Origin: Naumovozyma dairenensis CBS 421
Lineage: Eukaryota > Ascomycota > Saccharomycetes > Saccharomycetales > Saccharomycetaceae
Direction: 5' to 3'
Assembly (NCBI RefSeq): GCF_000227115.2
Contig: NC_016487.1
Coordinates: 62,001 to 126,000, forward strand
DNA: 64,000 bases
The position numbers and the translations under genes are program-made. Below are positions 29,809-40,906 of the stretch, in pieces. The notes below the pieces were generated by a model. The model had not been told where the DNA came from. It searched no databases and saw only the letters and a program-made list of their open reading frames with translations. Every line of letters starts with the position of its first letter. The stretch's first letter is position 1.

Positions 29809-32562
29809 ATGAAATCAGATTTCAAGTTCTCCAACTTATTGGGTACCGTGTATAGACAAGGGAACATCATATTTTCCAATGATGGAACTAAACTTTTATC
29901 TCCAGTGGGTAACAGAATCTCAGTCTTCGATCTAATAAACAACCAATCGTTCACATTCGAATACGAACATAGGAAAAATATTGCAACATTCGATCTAAAC
30001 AAACAAGCAACATTATTATTATCAGTAGATGAAGATGGTCGTGCCATCTTAACCAATTTCAAAACAAAAACAGTATTACATCATTTCAACTTCAGAGAAA
30101 GATGTTACCAAGTGAAATTCAGTCCCAATGGTGAATTATTCGCATTAGCCACTGGGAGATTCATTCAAATTTGGAAAACTCCAAGTGCCACACAAGATAG
30201 ACAATTTGCACCATTCGTTCGTTATAGAGTTCATGCGGGCCATTTCCAAGATATCCTTTCATTAACATGGTCTCAAGATTCAAGATTTATCATTTCCACT
30301 TCGAAGGATTTGACTGCAAGATTATGGTCCATTAACTCTGATGAAAAGGATTTGGCATCTATGACATTCGCTGGTCATAGAGATTATGTTATGGGTGCAT
30401 TCTTCAGTGATGATCAAGAAAAGATATATACAGTGGGTAAAGATGGTGCATTATTTACATGGGAATTCACACCTAGACAAGAAGATATAGAAGAGGCCGA
30501 ATTGAACGAAGACGAAGTAGATATTTCCAAATACCATTGGAGAATTACTAACAAGAATTTCTTTTTTGCAAATCAAGCTAAAGTTAAATGTGTCACATTC
30601 CATCATAAATCTTCCATTTTGATAGTTGGGTTCACTAATGGTGAATTCCGTCTTTATGAAATGCCAAGTTTTACTTTGCTTCAACAATTATCAATGGGTC
30701 AAAATCCTGTCAATACCGTCACTGTTAACTCTACTGGTGAATGGTTAGCATTTGGATCCAGTAAATTAGGTCAATTATTAGTATATGAATGGCAATCAGA
30801 ATCATACATCTTAAAACAACAGGGTCATTTTGATTCCACAAATAGTTTGACATACTCTCCAGACGGATCTCGTGTGGTAACAGCAGCTGATGATGGGAAG
30901 ATTAAAGTTTGGGATGTTGTTTCCGGGTTCTGTTTAGCCACATTCACGGAACATACATCTTCAGTTACCCAAGTACAATTTGCCAAAAAGGGTCAAGTCC
31001 TATTTTCTTCCTCATTGGATGGGACTGTAAGAGCATGGGATTTGATTAGATATCGTAATTTTAGAACTTTTACTGCTGCAGAAAGGATCCAATTCAATTG
31101 TCTTGCTGTTGACCCATCAGGAGAAGTGGTTTGTGCTGGTTCAATAGATAGTTTCGACATTCATGTTTGGTCTGTACAAACAGGTCAATTATTAGATACT
31201 TTATCCGGTCATGAAGGTCCTGTTTCATGCCTTTCTTTCAGTCAGGAGAATAGTGTACTAGCGTCTGCATCTTGGGATAAAACAGTTAGAATTTGGTCTA
31301 TATTTGGTAGATCTCAACAAGTGGAACCATTTGAAGTATATTCTGACGTTTTGGCACTTTCTGTAAGACCAGATGGTAAACAAATTGCTGTGTCAACTTT
31401 AAAGGGACAAATATCTATGATTGATATTGAATCAGGAAATCAAGTAGGTAATATTGATTGTAGAAGGGATATTATTTCTGGTAGACATACTGAAGATAGA
31501 TTTACTTCCAAGAATTCAGAAAGATCAAAATGTTTTACATCAATTCATTACAGTTTTGACGGGTTAGCTATTATTGCAGGTGGTAATAATAATTCCATTT
31601 GTCTTTATGATGTACCAAATGAAGTTTTGTTAAAAAGATTCATCGTTTCCAAAAATATGACATTGGATGGTACTTTAGAATTTTTAAACAGTAATAAGAT
31701 GACTGAAGCTGGTTCTCTGGATTTAATTGATGATGATGCAGAAAATTCAGATCTAGAAGATCGTATAGATAGCACGTTACCTGGTTCCAGGTCAGGTGGT
31801 GATCAATCCACAAGAAAACTGAAACCAGAAGTCAGAGTCACATCAGTTCAATTTTCTCCAACAGCAAATGCATTTGCAGCAGCTTCCACAGAAGGTTTAC
31901 TACTATATTCAGTTGATGAAGTACTAGCATTTGATCCAGTTGATTTAGATATGGATATTACACCTGAAAGTACACTTGAATGTCTGAAAGAAAAGGAGTA
32001 TTTGAATGCTATTGTAATGGCATTCAGATTAAATGAAAAATATTTGATAAATAAAGTATATGAAGAAATTCCAATTTCTGAATTGCCGTTAGTTTGTACA
32101 AACCTTCCTGTTATTTATTTGCCAGCTATTTTGAAATTTATTGGTGATTTTTCAATGGAGTCTCAACATATTGAATTCAATTTACTATGGATAAAGTCTT
32201 TATTGTCAGCCCATGGTGCATACATGAATAATCATAAACATTTATTTTCAACAGCAATAAGATCAGTACAAAGGTTTATTGGTAGAATTGCCAAAGAAGT
32301 AGTAACAACATCGACAAATAACAAATATTCATATAGTTTCTTAACCAGTACAGATGGTAAAGATATTAACAACGAAGAGCTAGAGATAACGACGGGAATT
32401 GATAATGATGAAAGTGAGAGTGATCAAAAGGAAAATTTGTTAGAGAGTGAAAATGACGATGAGGATGCTGAAGGATGGATTGGATTTACAGAAAAGAAAA
32501 CTAATATACCATTAGAAGTTGGAGGCGATGAAGAATCAGATGACGATGAAGATATGATATAA
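29809..32562 (+). CDS. PWP2: U3 snoRNP/UTP-B subunit Pwp2 (Utp1)
   Basis: This 917-residue protein is Pwp2, a UTP-B scaffold subunit of the small-subunit processome needed for 18S rRNA maturation in the nucleolus. Two tandem WD40 propellers fill residues 1 to about 700, with motifs such as ARLWS, KVWDV, RAWDL and RIWSI. The Utp12 helical domain follows (about 720-845), and the C-terminus is acidic, ending DDDEDMI. S. cerevisiae Pwp2 has 923 residues. The ATG at 29809 gives the start MKSDFKFSNLLG; the preceding codon is GTG and is not needed. Confidence 0.97.
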   Translation: MKSDFKFSNLLGTVYRQGNIIFSNDGTKLLSPVGNRISVFDLINNQSFTFEYEHRKNIATFDLNKQATLLLSVDEDGRAILTNFKTKTVLHHFNFRERCYQVKFSPNGELFALATGRFIQIWKTPSATQDRQFAPFVRYRVHAGHFQDILSLTWSQDSRFIISTSKDLTARLWSINSDEKDLASMTFAGHRDYVMGAFFSDDQEKIYTVGKDGALFTWEFTPRQEDIEEAELNEDEVDISKYHWRITNKNFFFANQAKVKCVTFHHKSSILIVGFTNGEFRLYEMPSFTLLQQLSMGQNPVNTVTVNSTGEWLAFGSSKLGQLLVYEWQSESYILKQQGHFDSTNSLTYSPDGSRVVTAADDGKIKVWDVVSGFCLATFTEHTSSVTQVQFAKKGQVLFSSSLDGTVRAWDLIRYRNFRTFTAAERIQFNCLAVDPSGEVVCAGSIDSFDIHVWSVQTGQLLDTLSGHEGPVSCLSFSQENSVLASASWDKTVRIWSIFGRSQQVEPFEVYSDVLALSVRPDGKQIAVSTLKGQISMIDIESGNQVGNIDCRRDIISGRHTEDRFTSKNSERSKCFTSIHYSFDGLAIIAGGNNNSICLYDVPNEVLLKRFIVSKNMTLDGTLEFLNSNKMTEAGSLDLIDDDAENSDLEDRIDSTLPGSRSGGDQSTRKLKPEVRVTSVQFSPTANAFAAASTEGLLLYSVDEVLAFDPVDLDMDITPESTLECLKEKEYLNAIVMAFRLNEKYLINKVYEEIPISELPLVCTNLPVIYLPAILKFIGDFSMESQHIEFNLLWIKSLLSAHGAYMNNHKHLFSTAIRSVQRFIGRIAKEVVTTSTNNKYSYSFLTSTDGKDINNEELEITTGIDNDESESDQKENLLESENDDEDAEGWIGFTEKKTNIPLEVGGDEESDDDEDMI

Positions 32563-33075
32563 CTTCTATGAACTTGGATTGCATATCTCAAGCAAACGTT
32601 TGTATAAATATACCTATTGCATATGCATATATACATTATAAAGACCCCATTTAAAAGTGTTTTGTAAGCATTATCGAGATATCTCTTATTTTTAGAGTGA
32701 GGGCCTGCTTTAAGTGACAGTTCCTTAGAGTTCTCTTGTTCACAAGAAGACAAATCGAACTTACTCATTTTACATCCAAATATTGTAGCAAAAAAACATT
32801 ATTATTTTTGGGCGATCGAGCCTGGTAGTCAAGGATTGTTAGAACCTCTTTTAGAGCGAACTTGGGTATCTATAAGAAGTATCGTCATTGGCATAGATGT
32901 ATTCTTTTTCAAATTTACTTTTATGGAGAGGTGGGTGTGTTTAGATAAACTTTTCTTATATGAAGTAATATAAGGAATTTCAAGGCGCTATTAAAGAAGC
33001 TCCAAGATTTTTGCCAATTGCTAACTCCAGAACAAAAAGAAGAAAGAAAAACATCAACTCATTCAACATAGCAGG
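32563..33075. other. Intergenic between PWP2 and CTR86
   Basis: This 513-bp spacer, between two + strand genes, is AT-rich, and no ORF or tRNA was seen. Confidence 0.6.
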
Positions 33076-34686
33076 ATGATTGATAAGGAGACTGCTACCA
33101 TTAGAAATATCAAACTATTACTGTTTGACTGTCCACAAGTTATAGAGACGTATCAAAAAAATCTTGCTGAATTAAATCCAATCGTTATCGACTCATCTCA
33201 TGATGACAAATACAGAGAGTCTCTAGCGAATTCGAAAGAAATTTGGACAGAGTTAAAGGATGCTTTACAAGATGCCAGAATAGATGTTGTACTTGATAAG
33301 CAGAGCGAAGAAGTGAAATTTTGGTACTTAAGAACTGTCAGAGGCATACTACTGCTAATGAGAAATTTGTCCGCAAGTAATCAAGATATTCCTCAAGAGT
33401 TATTGCTACAAAATCTAACCGTTCGAACGTTCTTGAAGGTTATCCCACATGCTTCCACCTATGATGAAATGGAAACTTCGATCTATGTTACAGCTTTAGG
33501 TTTCCTTCATAACGTTACTAAAAATGCTGTGATATTCGATAAGTCTTCGCTAGATTGCTTAATGGAATTTCTGGAATACCCAATAAATCATTCTAATATG
33601 ACTGATGATATTTTATTTCCTTATATGTTATACCTTTTAAATATGACAAAAAACGATGATTTTCTATATTATTTCTTTAGACATGATGACAAGGATTTAA
33701 TATTTTATGATTATTTGGTAGAGACGCTTATTCGTAAGCATACGAAGATTTTCAATCATATTGAAAATGTTCACGAAGATCAAAAAGGAGAATATTACGA
33801 AACTACGTTGGATACAATATTATTAAAATTCTTCAAGAATATCGCATCTAATGAATCATTTGCTCCCTACTTTGAGAATATTGAGAAAAGGGATCGTGCT
33901 AAATTTTTAAACATTCTGAAGTTGATGCAATTGACAATAACAAGTAGTGACAAATGGGATAAATTTGAATTAACAGCCATCATGACATGGGTATTCCGTA
34001 TATTTCAAGAGACTTCTAATGAAGTGAGCGAATACTTTAAAGAGCATGAAGATAATGAAACAGAGGCAGATTTTTTGCATAGTAAATTAAACATATCATT
34101 AGATATTATATGTTCGTTAACCAAATATGAGCATGTTCAAAAATTCATTTTATTTTATAAAGGGTTAGAAGAACTGATTTCATTATTAGGACTTCTCCAA
34201 AAGGAATTAATTAGAGTGAATTTTTTCAAAGACAAAAAGACTAATACAACGGACATTAAGACTACGAATGGTATGGGAGAAAAAGTTTCTGATACGTCAT
34301 TAATAAGGAGAAGAGTGGATTATGATAATTACAAAGTCAAATCAACAAACTTTCCTGAATGTAAATTATTAATTATTGAAATAATGAGTATGTTAACTCA
34401 TAATAAATTTGAAATTCAAGAAAAGATCAGGGAACTTCATGGATTGGAGTTAGTTCTTTCGAACTGTGTTATTGACGATAATGATCCGTTTATTAAGGAA
34501 AGAAGTATTGTTTGTATCAGGTTTTTATTAGAAGGAAATGAAAAGAACCAAGAATTTGTTGCCAAATTAGAAGCTCAAAAGGCTGTCCAAGATGAAACAT
34601 TAACAGAGGCAGGTTATGAAGTTAAATTTGATAAAAGTGGTGCTATTGGTTTAGCTCCCACAGAAAATCGTACTGAGAGAAGGTGA
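33076..34686 (+). CDS. CTR86: Ataxin-10 family protein Ctr86
   Basis: This 536-residue protein matches Ctr86, an essential yeast protein of uncertain role with a C-terminal Ataxin-10 domain. It is all-helical in appearance, consistent with an armadillo-like fold. The Ataxin-10 block is at about residues 430-510: FPECKLLIIEIMSML, then NKFEIQEKIRELHGLELVLSNC and DDNDPFIKERSIV. It lies between PWP2 and THR4 as on S. cerevisiae chromosome III, where the protein has 563 residues. It converges on THR4 with 239 bp between stop codons. Confidence 0.92.
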   Translation: MIDKETATIRNIKLLLFDCPQVIETYQKNLAELNPIVIDSSHDDKYRESLANSKEIWTELKDALQDARIDVVLDKQSEEVKFWYLRTVRGILLLMRNLSASNQDIPQELLLQNLTVRTFLKVIPHASTYDEMETSIYVTALGFLHNVTKNAVIFDKSSLDCLMEFLEYPINHSNMTDDILFPYMLYLLNMTKNDDFLYYFFRHDDKDLIFYDYLVETLIRKHTKIFNHIENVHEDQKGEYYETTLDTILLKFFKNIASNESFAPYFENIEKRDRAKFLNILKLMQLTITSSDKWDKFELTAIMTWVFRIFQETSNEVSEYFKEHEDNETEADFLHSKLNISLDIICSLTKYEHVQKFILFYKGLEELISLLGLLQKELIRVNFFKDKKTNTTDIKTTNGMGEKVSDTSLIRRRVDYDNYKVKSTNFPECKLLIIEIMSMLTHNKFEIQEKIRELHGLELVLSNCVIDDNDPFIKERSIVCIRFLLEGNEKNQEFVAKLEAQKAVQDETLTEAGYEVKFDKSGAIGLAPTENRTERR

Positions 34687-34925
34687 GGTATGTGTTTTAT
34701 ATCTTTTTCCATTGATTTTGAGAGTTATTGTATCTATATTATAGACTGTAAGTACAAATTTTCTTATATATGTATATAATTAATTGATTTAATTTCGTTT
34801 CAAGTTGAATTATGCTTGGAATTCTTTTTGTGATTTCCATTGTATGGAATACTTTGGTATGTTTAGCTTTATATTATGATGGCATTAGGCGCAGTTTGCT
34901 GCTGTTGTCGTTGTGTTATTCTCAT

Positions 34926-36476
34926 TTATAAATCCATTTTAGCTAGTTCTTCATCAATAGCAGCCTTGACTAATTCGATGTCAGCTTTCTCAATGAATTT
35001 CAATTTCTTTGGTAAAGTTGACAACTTCTTCAATTCTTCAGGTAAAACATCCTTTTCGAAAGAGTAACCTTCGAAAGAAGATAAGGCATTGTTGACAGCT
35101 TCAGCAAATTTAGCTGGATGAGCAGTAGATAATGAGATGTAATTTATAGACGCATTGTTATCAGCGGCAATTAATCTTTTACTAGCACAAACACCAACAG
35201 CAGTATGTGGATCTAAGACGTATTTCTTAGGGTTAACTGATTCTTCATATATCTTCTTGATAGTAGCAGCAGTTTCTTCATCGGAGACTCTTTCAGAAGC
35301 GAAATCTTTCAAAGCACCATCAATGACAGCTTGACCAACTTGGAATTTACCATTGGATTTCAATTCATGAAACCAACCGTTGACAATTTCACCTGCTTTC
35401 AAATCATCGTTTCCAGCTAAATTTTCACGAGCTAGGTACCAAAGTAATCTTTCGAAATTGGATGAAATCAAGATATCCATAGCAGGAGATAAAGTGGCAG
35501 CGACTTCATCGGATCTTTCGTAGTCACCAGATTTCAAGAATCTATCTAAGATATCATTTTCGTTAGTGGCAATGACTAATTTTTCCACAGGTAACCCCAT
35601 TTTCTTAGCAAAATAACCAGCCAAAATATCACCAAAATTACCACTTGGCACGACGAATTTAACCTTCACAGCGGATTGATCCTTACCTTCAATGGCTTTG
35701 AAATATGAATAGAAATAGTAAGTCATTTGAGCCAAAATTCTAGCCCAATTAATGGAGTTGACAGCACCGACGTTATGTCTTTTATTGAAATCCTTATCAG
35801 CAAAGATAGCCTTGACGATATCTTGACAATTATCAAAAGTACCCTTGACGGATAGTGTTTGAACATTTTTATCAGGAACAGTAGTCATTTGTTCTTCTTG
35901 AATTGGAGAGATTCTACCAGTTGGGTATAGGATGAAGACAGAAACATCTTTCTTACCTCTTAGACCGTAGATAGCGGCGGAACCGGTATCACCAGAAGTT
36001 GCACCGACGACTGTTATTTGTTTCTTTTCAGATTCTGGTAATGATGCATTAGTCCTTTGTAAGAAATATTCGAAAAGATTACCGACGAATTGTAATGCGA
36101 CATCTTTGAAGGCGTAAGTTGGACCATGGAATAATTCTAAGATGTGTAAGTTTTCATTGTTACCGGTGACGTTTTTCACTAATGGAGTGACTTCAGTGGA
36201 GCGGAAAGTGGAGTATGATCTGTTGATTAATTGTTTCAAATCAGCATCTGGGATTTCATTGGAATCGATGTAAAGACGCATAATTTCAAAAGCTAATTCT
36301 TGGAAAGATAGCTTAGACCATTTAGAAAATAAGGTTTCTTGAGAAACTTGTGGAATAGTTGGTGGGATGAATAAACCACCATCTTTGGCTAGACCTTGAA
36401 TGACAACTTCTTCAAAAGTTTTGGTTTCTTTATCTGATGATCTAGTAGATCTGTAAACTTGAGATGTAGTAGCCAT
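34926..36476 (-). CDS. THR4: Threonine synthase Thr4
   Basis: This 516-residue enzyme converts O-phosphohomoserine to threonine with pyridoxal phosphate, the last step of threonine biosynthesis. The PLP lysine is Lys124 in HGPTYAFKDVALQF. The phosphate-binding and substrate segments include VGATSGDTGSAAIYGLRG and FVVPSGNFGDILAGYFAKKMGLP. It is the fungal class of threonine synthase, nearly the same length as S. cerevisiae Thr4 (514). A Gcn4-type site lies about 245 bp upstream. Confidence 0.98.
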   Translation of the reverse strand: MATTSQVYRSTRSSDKETKTFEEVVIQGLAKDGGLFIPPTIPQVSQETLFSKWSKLSFQELAFEIMRLYIDSNEIPDADLKQLINRSYSTFRSTEVTPLVKNVTGNNENLHILELFHGPTYAFKDVALQFVGNLFEYFLQRTNASLPESEKKQITVVGATSGDTGSAAIYGLRGKKDVSVFILYPTGRISPIQEEQMTTVPDKNVQTLSVKGTFDNCQDIVKAIFADKDFNKRHNVGAVNSINWARILAQMTYYFYSYFKAIEGKDQSAVKVKFVVPSGNFGDILAGYFAKKMGLPVEKLVIATNENDILDRFLKSGDYERSDEVAATLSPAMDILISSNFERLLWYLARENLAGNDDLKAGEIVNGWFHELKSNGKFQVGQAVIDGALKDFASERVSDEETAATIKKIYEESVNPKKYVLDPHTAVGVCASKRLIAADNNASINYISLSTAHPAKFAEAVNNALSSFEGYSFEKDVLPEELKKLSTLPKKLKFIEKADIELVKAAIDEELAKMDL

Positions 36477-36872
36477 TTCGGTTATAATATAGTGTATTTT
36501 GTCGAGGTATATTGGATAAACAGAAAAAATGAAACTATTCGATAGCGAAAAGGATATATCATCAAAATCAAAAATGATTCAAAATAAATTGAAACATTCA
36601 ATGATTCATATATATTGAATATAAATTGCAAGTAAATCTTTCACAATTGGTATTATTGTCATTGACACGCATAAATTGTGTATGAGTGAAAAAGAAAAAT
36701 TCCGCTGAAAAAAATAAGCGAGTCATGCATTATCTCGTTGTACGGTATAGCAAAAAACAGCGTCACACTTTCTGTCGCCATTTACTGTCATCTTTACTGT
36801 CGTTAGAGAATCGACTACGTAGTCTATGATTAATATTGATACGTATTATTCGCTATATATACTCTACATGTC
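36477..36872. other. THR4 promoter region
   Basis: This 396-bp spacer lies between the THR4 start and the SNF12 stop. One Gcn4-type site is present; no ORF. Confidence 0.6.
36720..36726 (-). promoter_or_regulatory. Gcn4-type site upstream of THR4
   Basis: GAGTCAT, the reverse complement of ATGACTC, matches the Gcn4 core TGACTC. It is about 245 bp upstream of THR4, a known general amino acid control gene. Confidence 0.65.
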
Positions 36873-38768
36873 TCACATTCTACCATTAGCCAAAAGAATA
36901 CTCAAATTCTCATAAAGCATAGCCTCGTTATCCTTATAAAATTGAGCTCTTCTCACAGAATCTTCATTGAAACCTTCATCACCAGACAACACTTTCAAAG
37001 CATTTGCCGAGGAAGCAATGTATTCTTGCAACACAGGAACAGGATCTTCAGCTAATTGTTTGTAAAATTTATACTTGTTAGCTGTATCGTTTAGTTGTAA
37101 TTGTAATGTAGTAATTTGTTTATCGAAATCTTGGAATATTGGTCTCATTTCCTGATCTGTTTTATCTAATTCAGATAATAAAGTAACCATTTCCTTTCTA
37201 GGATCTGCTTCCACGTTCGCGCTGGTGTTAGAGTTAGACGAGCTTGTACTTGAGCTGTTGGAGGTTTCTTCAGTAAAAGGGTTGGGTACTTCAATATCAA
37301 AAACTAATTCACCGTAGGTGGAGGCCTTGTCCACTCTTACAGTATAATCTATCTTAATAGGAGGGATAGGAGATATGTGAAGACTAACGAGACGTTGTAA
37401 GTCTCCTAATTTTATAGTAGAGGGTTTTATTTCATCATTAATTAATGTAGATAACAGATCATCTAATTCGATAATTGTCTTTTCACCATTCGTGTTATTA
37501 TTATTGTTGTTATTTGTGTTGACATTCGCATTTGTATTTTGCTGTTGTTTGGCATTTACATTGTTTTTTAATTCCACTGTATCATCATCAACTAACAAAT
37601 CATTGATTAGAATATATTTATATATTGAATAAATGGCTTCATGTAATGAACCTCTTGCCAAACCGATAATTGAAGTTAATTGTGGAGAGTATTGTAAAAT
37701 TTCTCCAGTGATACCTCTTGGTTGAATTGTAATGACACAAGTGAGGTTTTCTGATCCCGTTCTCTTAATATCTAAACCATCGAAATCTACGAGATTGTTT
37801 GGATCGAAATGCCATTCTACTATATCTTTGATTTCTGTTTTGGTTTGTTGTTGTGGTAGCGGTGGTTGTGATGCTGGTGGTTGAACTAGCGGCTGATATT
37901 GTTGCTGTTGATTCATTTGTAAAGGTAAAGAAAGACCAGTACCATTTACTAAATCATTTTGCTGCTGTTGTGGCTGTTGAATTTCTGAGGATATTATTTC
38001 TTTGTTAGTTTCTTCTTCCTTTGGTGCTGGTTTTATAAAATCTACGGCAATATCTTGAATGAAAGAACTAAACTTGGCTCTGTTTGGATCTTGAGCGTTC
38101 TGATCGTTTAATAATCTTCCTTCTATTCTCATTGTCCATGAAGGTGCGTTAGGATTTGATGCCGCAGCGTTATTGTTATTATTCATGCTATTAGAGTTGT
38201 TGGTCTGTAAAGAGGAAGGATTGTTATTCGTATTTGAATTATTATTGATACTTGTTATAGCTGCAGCTGTAATCATTTCATCTCTTTCAGGACTAGTGGT
38301 ATTGAAATTTGGATCTTGCCAAGGTTGATTTTCAGCAATATTTGAAATGAACACTCTCAAGTATTGGATGGCTTTAGCATCAGGGTATTTGAAAATACCA
38401 TTTGATGCAGCGGAATTATTCCATTGCGATAAATTTTGATATAGATCTATCTTCTTTTTCGCCAAGTAAATATCCAGTTTCTTCTCAGCTTCCAATAATT
38501 GTTCGTAAGAGTTCAATTCGGGAACTAAATTCTTTAAATACATAGGAATGTACGTGTCAGTTGGGTGAGCAGTTTGCACAGGGTTTGTGGGTTGCATTGG
38601 CACCGCATTAGAAGCTGTTGCTGTTGCTACTCCTGCTCCTGCTCCTGCTCCTCCTGATACAGGCTTATTGCCTCTACGTAGGGCATTAGTTGTTGCCTGG
38701 GTAGCAGAAACGTTCGCAGGTATTGATCCTCTAGGTGTAGCTGGTTTAATACTAGTTGCCCTCGACAT
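36873..38768 (-). CDS. SNF12: SWI/SNF subunit Snf12 (Swp73/BAF60 family)
   Basis: This 631-residue protein is Snf12, the SWIB-domain subunit of the SWI/SNF remodeller. It fits Snf12 better than its duplicate Rsc6. The TMRIEGRLL motif, the DYTVRVDKASTYGEL segment and the C-terminal NALKVLSGDEGFNED...LANGRM all resemble Snf12 as I remember it. The SWIB-like region lies near residues 326-400 (FDGLDIKRTGSEN, then YSPQLTSIIG). Asn- and Gln-rich tracts break the sequence at about 175-205, 265-310 and 405-430, making it longer than S. cerevisiae Snf12 (566). It occupies the RSC6 slot beside THR4, so this copy of the duplicated pair kept SNF12. Confidence 0.9.
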   Translation of the reverse strand: MSRATSIKPATPRGSIPANVSATQATTNALRRGNKPVSGGAGAGAGVATATASNAVPMQPTNPVQTAHPTDTYIPMYLKNLVPELNSYEQLLEAEKKLDIYLAKKKIDLYQNLSQWNNSAASNGIFKYPDAKAIQYLRVFISNIAENQPWQDPNFNTTSPERDEMITAAAITSINNNSNTNNNPSSLQTNNSNSMNNNNNAAASNPNAPSWTMRIEGRLLNDQNAQDPNRAKFSSFIQDIAVDFIKPAPKEEETNKEIISSEIQQPQQQQNDLVNGTGLSLPLQMNQQQQYQPLVQPPASQPPLPQQQTKTEIKDIVEWHFDPNNLVDFDGLDIKRTGSENLTCVITIQPRGITGEILQYSPQLTSIIGLARGSLHEAIYSIYKYILINDLLVDDDTVELKNNVNAKQQQNTNANVNTNNNNNNNTNGEKTIIELDDLLSTLINDEIKPSTIKLGDLQRLVSLHISPIPPIKIDYTVRVDKASTYGELVFDIEVPNPFTEETSNSSSTSSSNSNTSANVEADPRKEMVTLLSELDKTDQEMRPIFQDFDKQITTLQLQLNDTANKYKFYKQLAEDPVPVLQEYIASSANALKVLSGDEGFNEDSVRRAQFYKDNEAMLYENLSILLANGRM

Positions 38769-39417
38769 GCTATGATTATTTGCAGGGTGCTCTCTAAAAT
38801 ACGATAACTATATCTTGAGTTTCTTATTCTGGTACCCTTCAAGACCCGATTCACTTTCTTATTCTTCGATGTATTGTGTTTACCAATTGGAAACTTCATG
38901 TATTATTGTAATTTTCCAAATAGTCAAATTTTCCAAAAGAATCTAAGAAGCGTGAAACTATCCGTGGACTGACCCGTGGGTTACTACAGTTCCCTGTGGC
39001 AGAAGAGAGTTTAAACCACCACGTGACGCAAATCAAGACGACACAATAAAGACCAATTAATGGTCGGGTACTCTCTGTGTTGTATAAACGTTCGGTTATT
39101 GGAACTGGATATAGAACATATATATAAAAGAAGTAGTATATATTTTTCTGGTAAGATTTGTTTCGTTCCGTTGTCAAGGCGACAATTAAGCAATTTGTTG
39201 AAAGTTATCATAGCGTTAGTTTTTTACCATTTGCAACCTACGTACAGAATTTGTGGAGAAGTATAATGAACTAAATAGTAAATGTATATATTGTCAGTAG
39301 GGCTACAAGGAACGAACCGCTCAAGAGTACAGATATTTGTAAATAGCATATTTTGAACAAATAGAATACAGTAGTACAAAATTGAAAAGGAAAAAGGTGT
39401 GGAATTTTCTTCCCTGC
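38769..39417. other. SNF12 upstream region
   Basis: This 649-bp spacer lies between the SNF12 start and the YNR021W-homologue stop. Short open frames on both strands have no family features. No tRNA seen. Confidence 0.55.
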
Positions 39418-40668
39418 TTACATTCTTGTTCTTTGTTTATTCTTTTGACGTCTTTCACGTTTTTCTTTCATTTTCTTATCAATCTTTTCTTGTTCACCTG
39501 ATTTCTTTAATTGACGTCTTCTTTCTCTTTCTTCTTCTTGTCTTTTTTCCTTTTGTTCTTCCATTTCAATCATTTTCATTTCTTTAACAATCTTAGCTAA
39601 TTCTTGAGCACGTAAATTCTTCGTCTTCTTCAAGATTTCATTAGTGACAATTACATCAGCAGTGCCGGCAACAGTACCCTTAGTAACCAACCCCTTAGTG
39701 TAATTATCAATAATTTCCACAACACAAGAAATCAATTCTTTCAAAATCTCTACATCTTTCTTCGAAGAAACAAAATTAGTACGAATAACCACATGAGGCA
39801 CCAAACTCTTAGCCCATTCATCTTCATCCATTGGTCTAACTGAGGGCAAATCTGTAAAACTAATAAATTGCAAAAACCCTACAGACTTCTTCAAAAGTTT
39901 ATTCAAAATCTCACCTTTTCCCTTGGAGTATTCCATCATGAATCTATTCAATTGATTAAATTCACCCATGTATACGTATTCCTTTGCCAATGAATCATTC
40001 TCAGCGATATGAGTCACTGATAAGAAATAATTCTTATCACGAGATTCATTCATGAATGTCTTATTAACTATTGAACTAATGAATTTGAAATTTGTATCCA
40101 CTAAAGTAGCAGCGTTCGAGTTGACGTTACTTGTTTCATTTGCAACGTGGACACCGTTTGGTTTGATGATGATTTCTGCATATTCAGATGCGGTTTCAGT
40201 GGATAAGGCGGGGAAAAGTAAATTGATGAGGAATTCCATAAATACGGCGGTTGGATTGTTACGTGATATTAAGTGGCCTCTAACAGTAATGCTTTCGATT
40301 GCGGAACGACCGGTGGCAAAAGTGGTGAACCAAGTATTGGAATGTTGGGAGACGAATGTTTGAGCCTTCTTGGAAGCAGTAGTGAATCCGACACGAGTGA
40401 AGTTCAAATCATCTTTTAAGTATTGCACTAATGGGTTGAAAAGATTCTTGGCACGAGAAGTGTTAAGAGATGATCCGATTAGGTAGGAACAAACGACTAA
40501 GAATAGAGCACCTAGAGCAAATAGTTCGAAAGTCCAATTATAGGCCGTTAGTCTTTGGAAGAATGTCATGGCTTTTTGTTCTTCATAAGTAAGGGCGTTG
40601 TATTTGGCATTCAATTCGTTGACGCTTGCCATCTGGCCCATAAAGGTACCCCATAGTGAAGTGGACAT
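39418..40668 (-). CDS. ER membrane protein of the CCDC47 (DUF1682) family, YNR021W homologue
   Basis: This 416-residue protein matches S. cerevisiae YNR021W (about 404 residues), the fungal relative of CCDC47, a calcium-binding ER protein that in animals joins the PAT membrane-insertion chaperone. A membrane span lies near residues 50-68 (ELFALGALFLVVCSYLIG). The conserved cytosolic body includes NTWFTTFATGRSAIESI, FVSSIVNKTFMNESRDKNYFLS and FISFTDLP. The C-terminus is a highly charged Arg/Lys/Glu helix ending KQRTRM, which in the family reaches the ribosome. Function in yeast is inferred from homology. Confidence 0.9.
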   Translation of the reverse strand: MSTSLWGTFMGQMASVNELNAKYNALTYEEQKAMTFFQRLTAYNWTFELFALGALFLVVCSYLIGSSLNTSRAKNLFNPLVQYLKDDLNFTRVGFTTASKKAQTFVSQHSNTWFTTFATGRSAIESITVRGHLISRNNPTAVFMEFLINLLFPALSTETASEYAEIIIKPNGVHVANETSNVNSNAATLVDTNFKFISSIVNKTFMNESRDKNYFLSVTHIAENDSLAKEYVYMGEFNQLNRFMMEYSKGKGEILNKLLKKSVGFLQFISFTDLPSVRPMDEDEWAKSLVPHVVIRTNFVSSKKDVEILKELISCVVEIIDNYTKGLVTKGTVAGTADVIVTNEILKKTKNLRAQELAKIVKEMKMIEMEEQKEKRQEEERERRRQLKKSGEQEKIDKKMKEKRERRQKNKQRTRM

Positions 40669-40898
40669 GTTATAAGGGGATGGTGAATTGATTCAATTGG
40701 GTGAATTTAGAAAACTGTGATTATCTTTCCAAGTGCTTAATCAATTGTGTGTTGGGAAGTGTCTGGTATTTAAGCGTACGTAGTATCCCACACTCTTATT
40801 ATGATATTTCGTAGGAAGCAGAACTAGAATTCCATGTTTGTTCATTGTTTCTTTATGTCACGGACCCGTTGACGGGATATTTTCGCAGATTTGTTCGG

Positions 40899-40906
40899 TT
40901 ACCCGG
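40899..40906 (+). promoter_or_regulatory. Reb1-type site upstream of the YNR021W homologue
   Basis: TTACCCGG within GGTTACCCGGG matches the Reb1 core about 230 bp upstream of the start codon. Confidence 0.5.

Noticed and set aside
29637..29855. 72-codon frame overlapping the PWP2 start
   Set aside because: It starts at a non-ATG codon, spans the RRPE-PAC promoter and is in another frame from PWP2.
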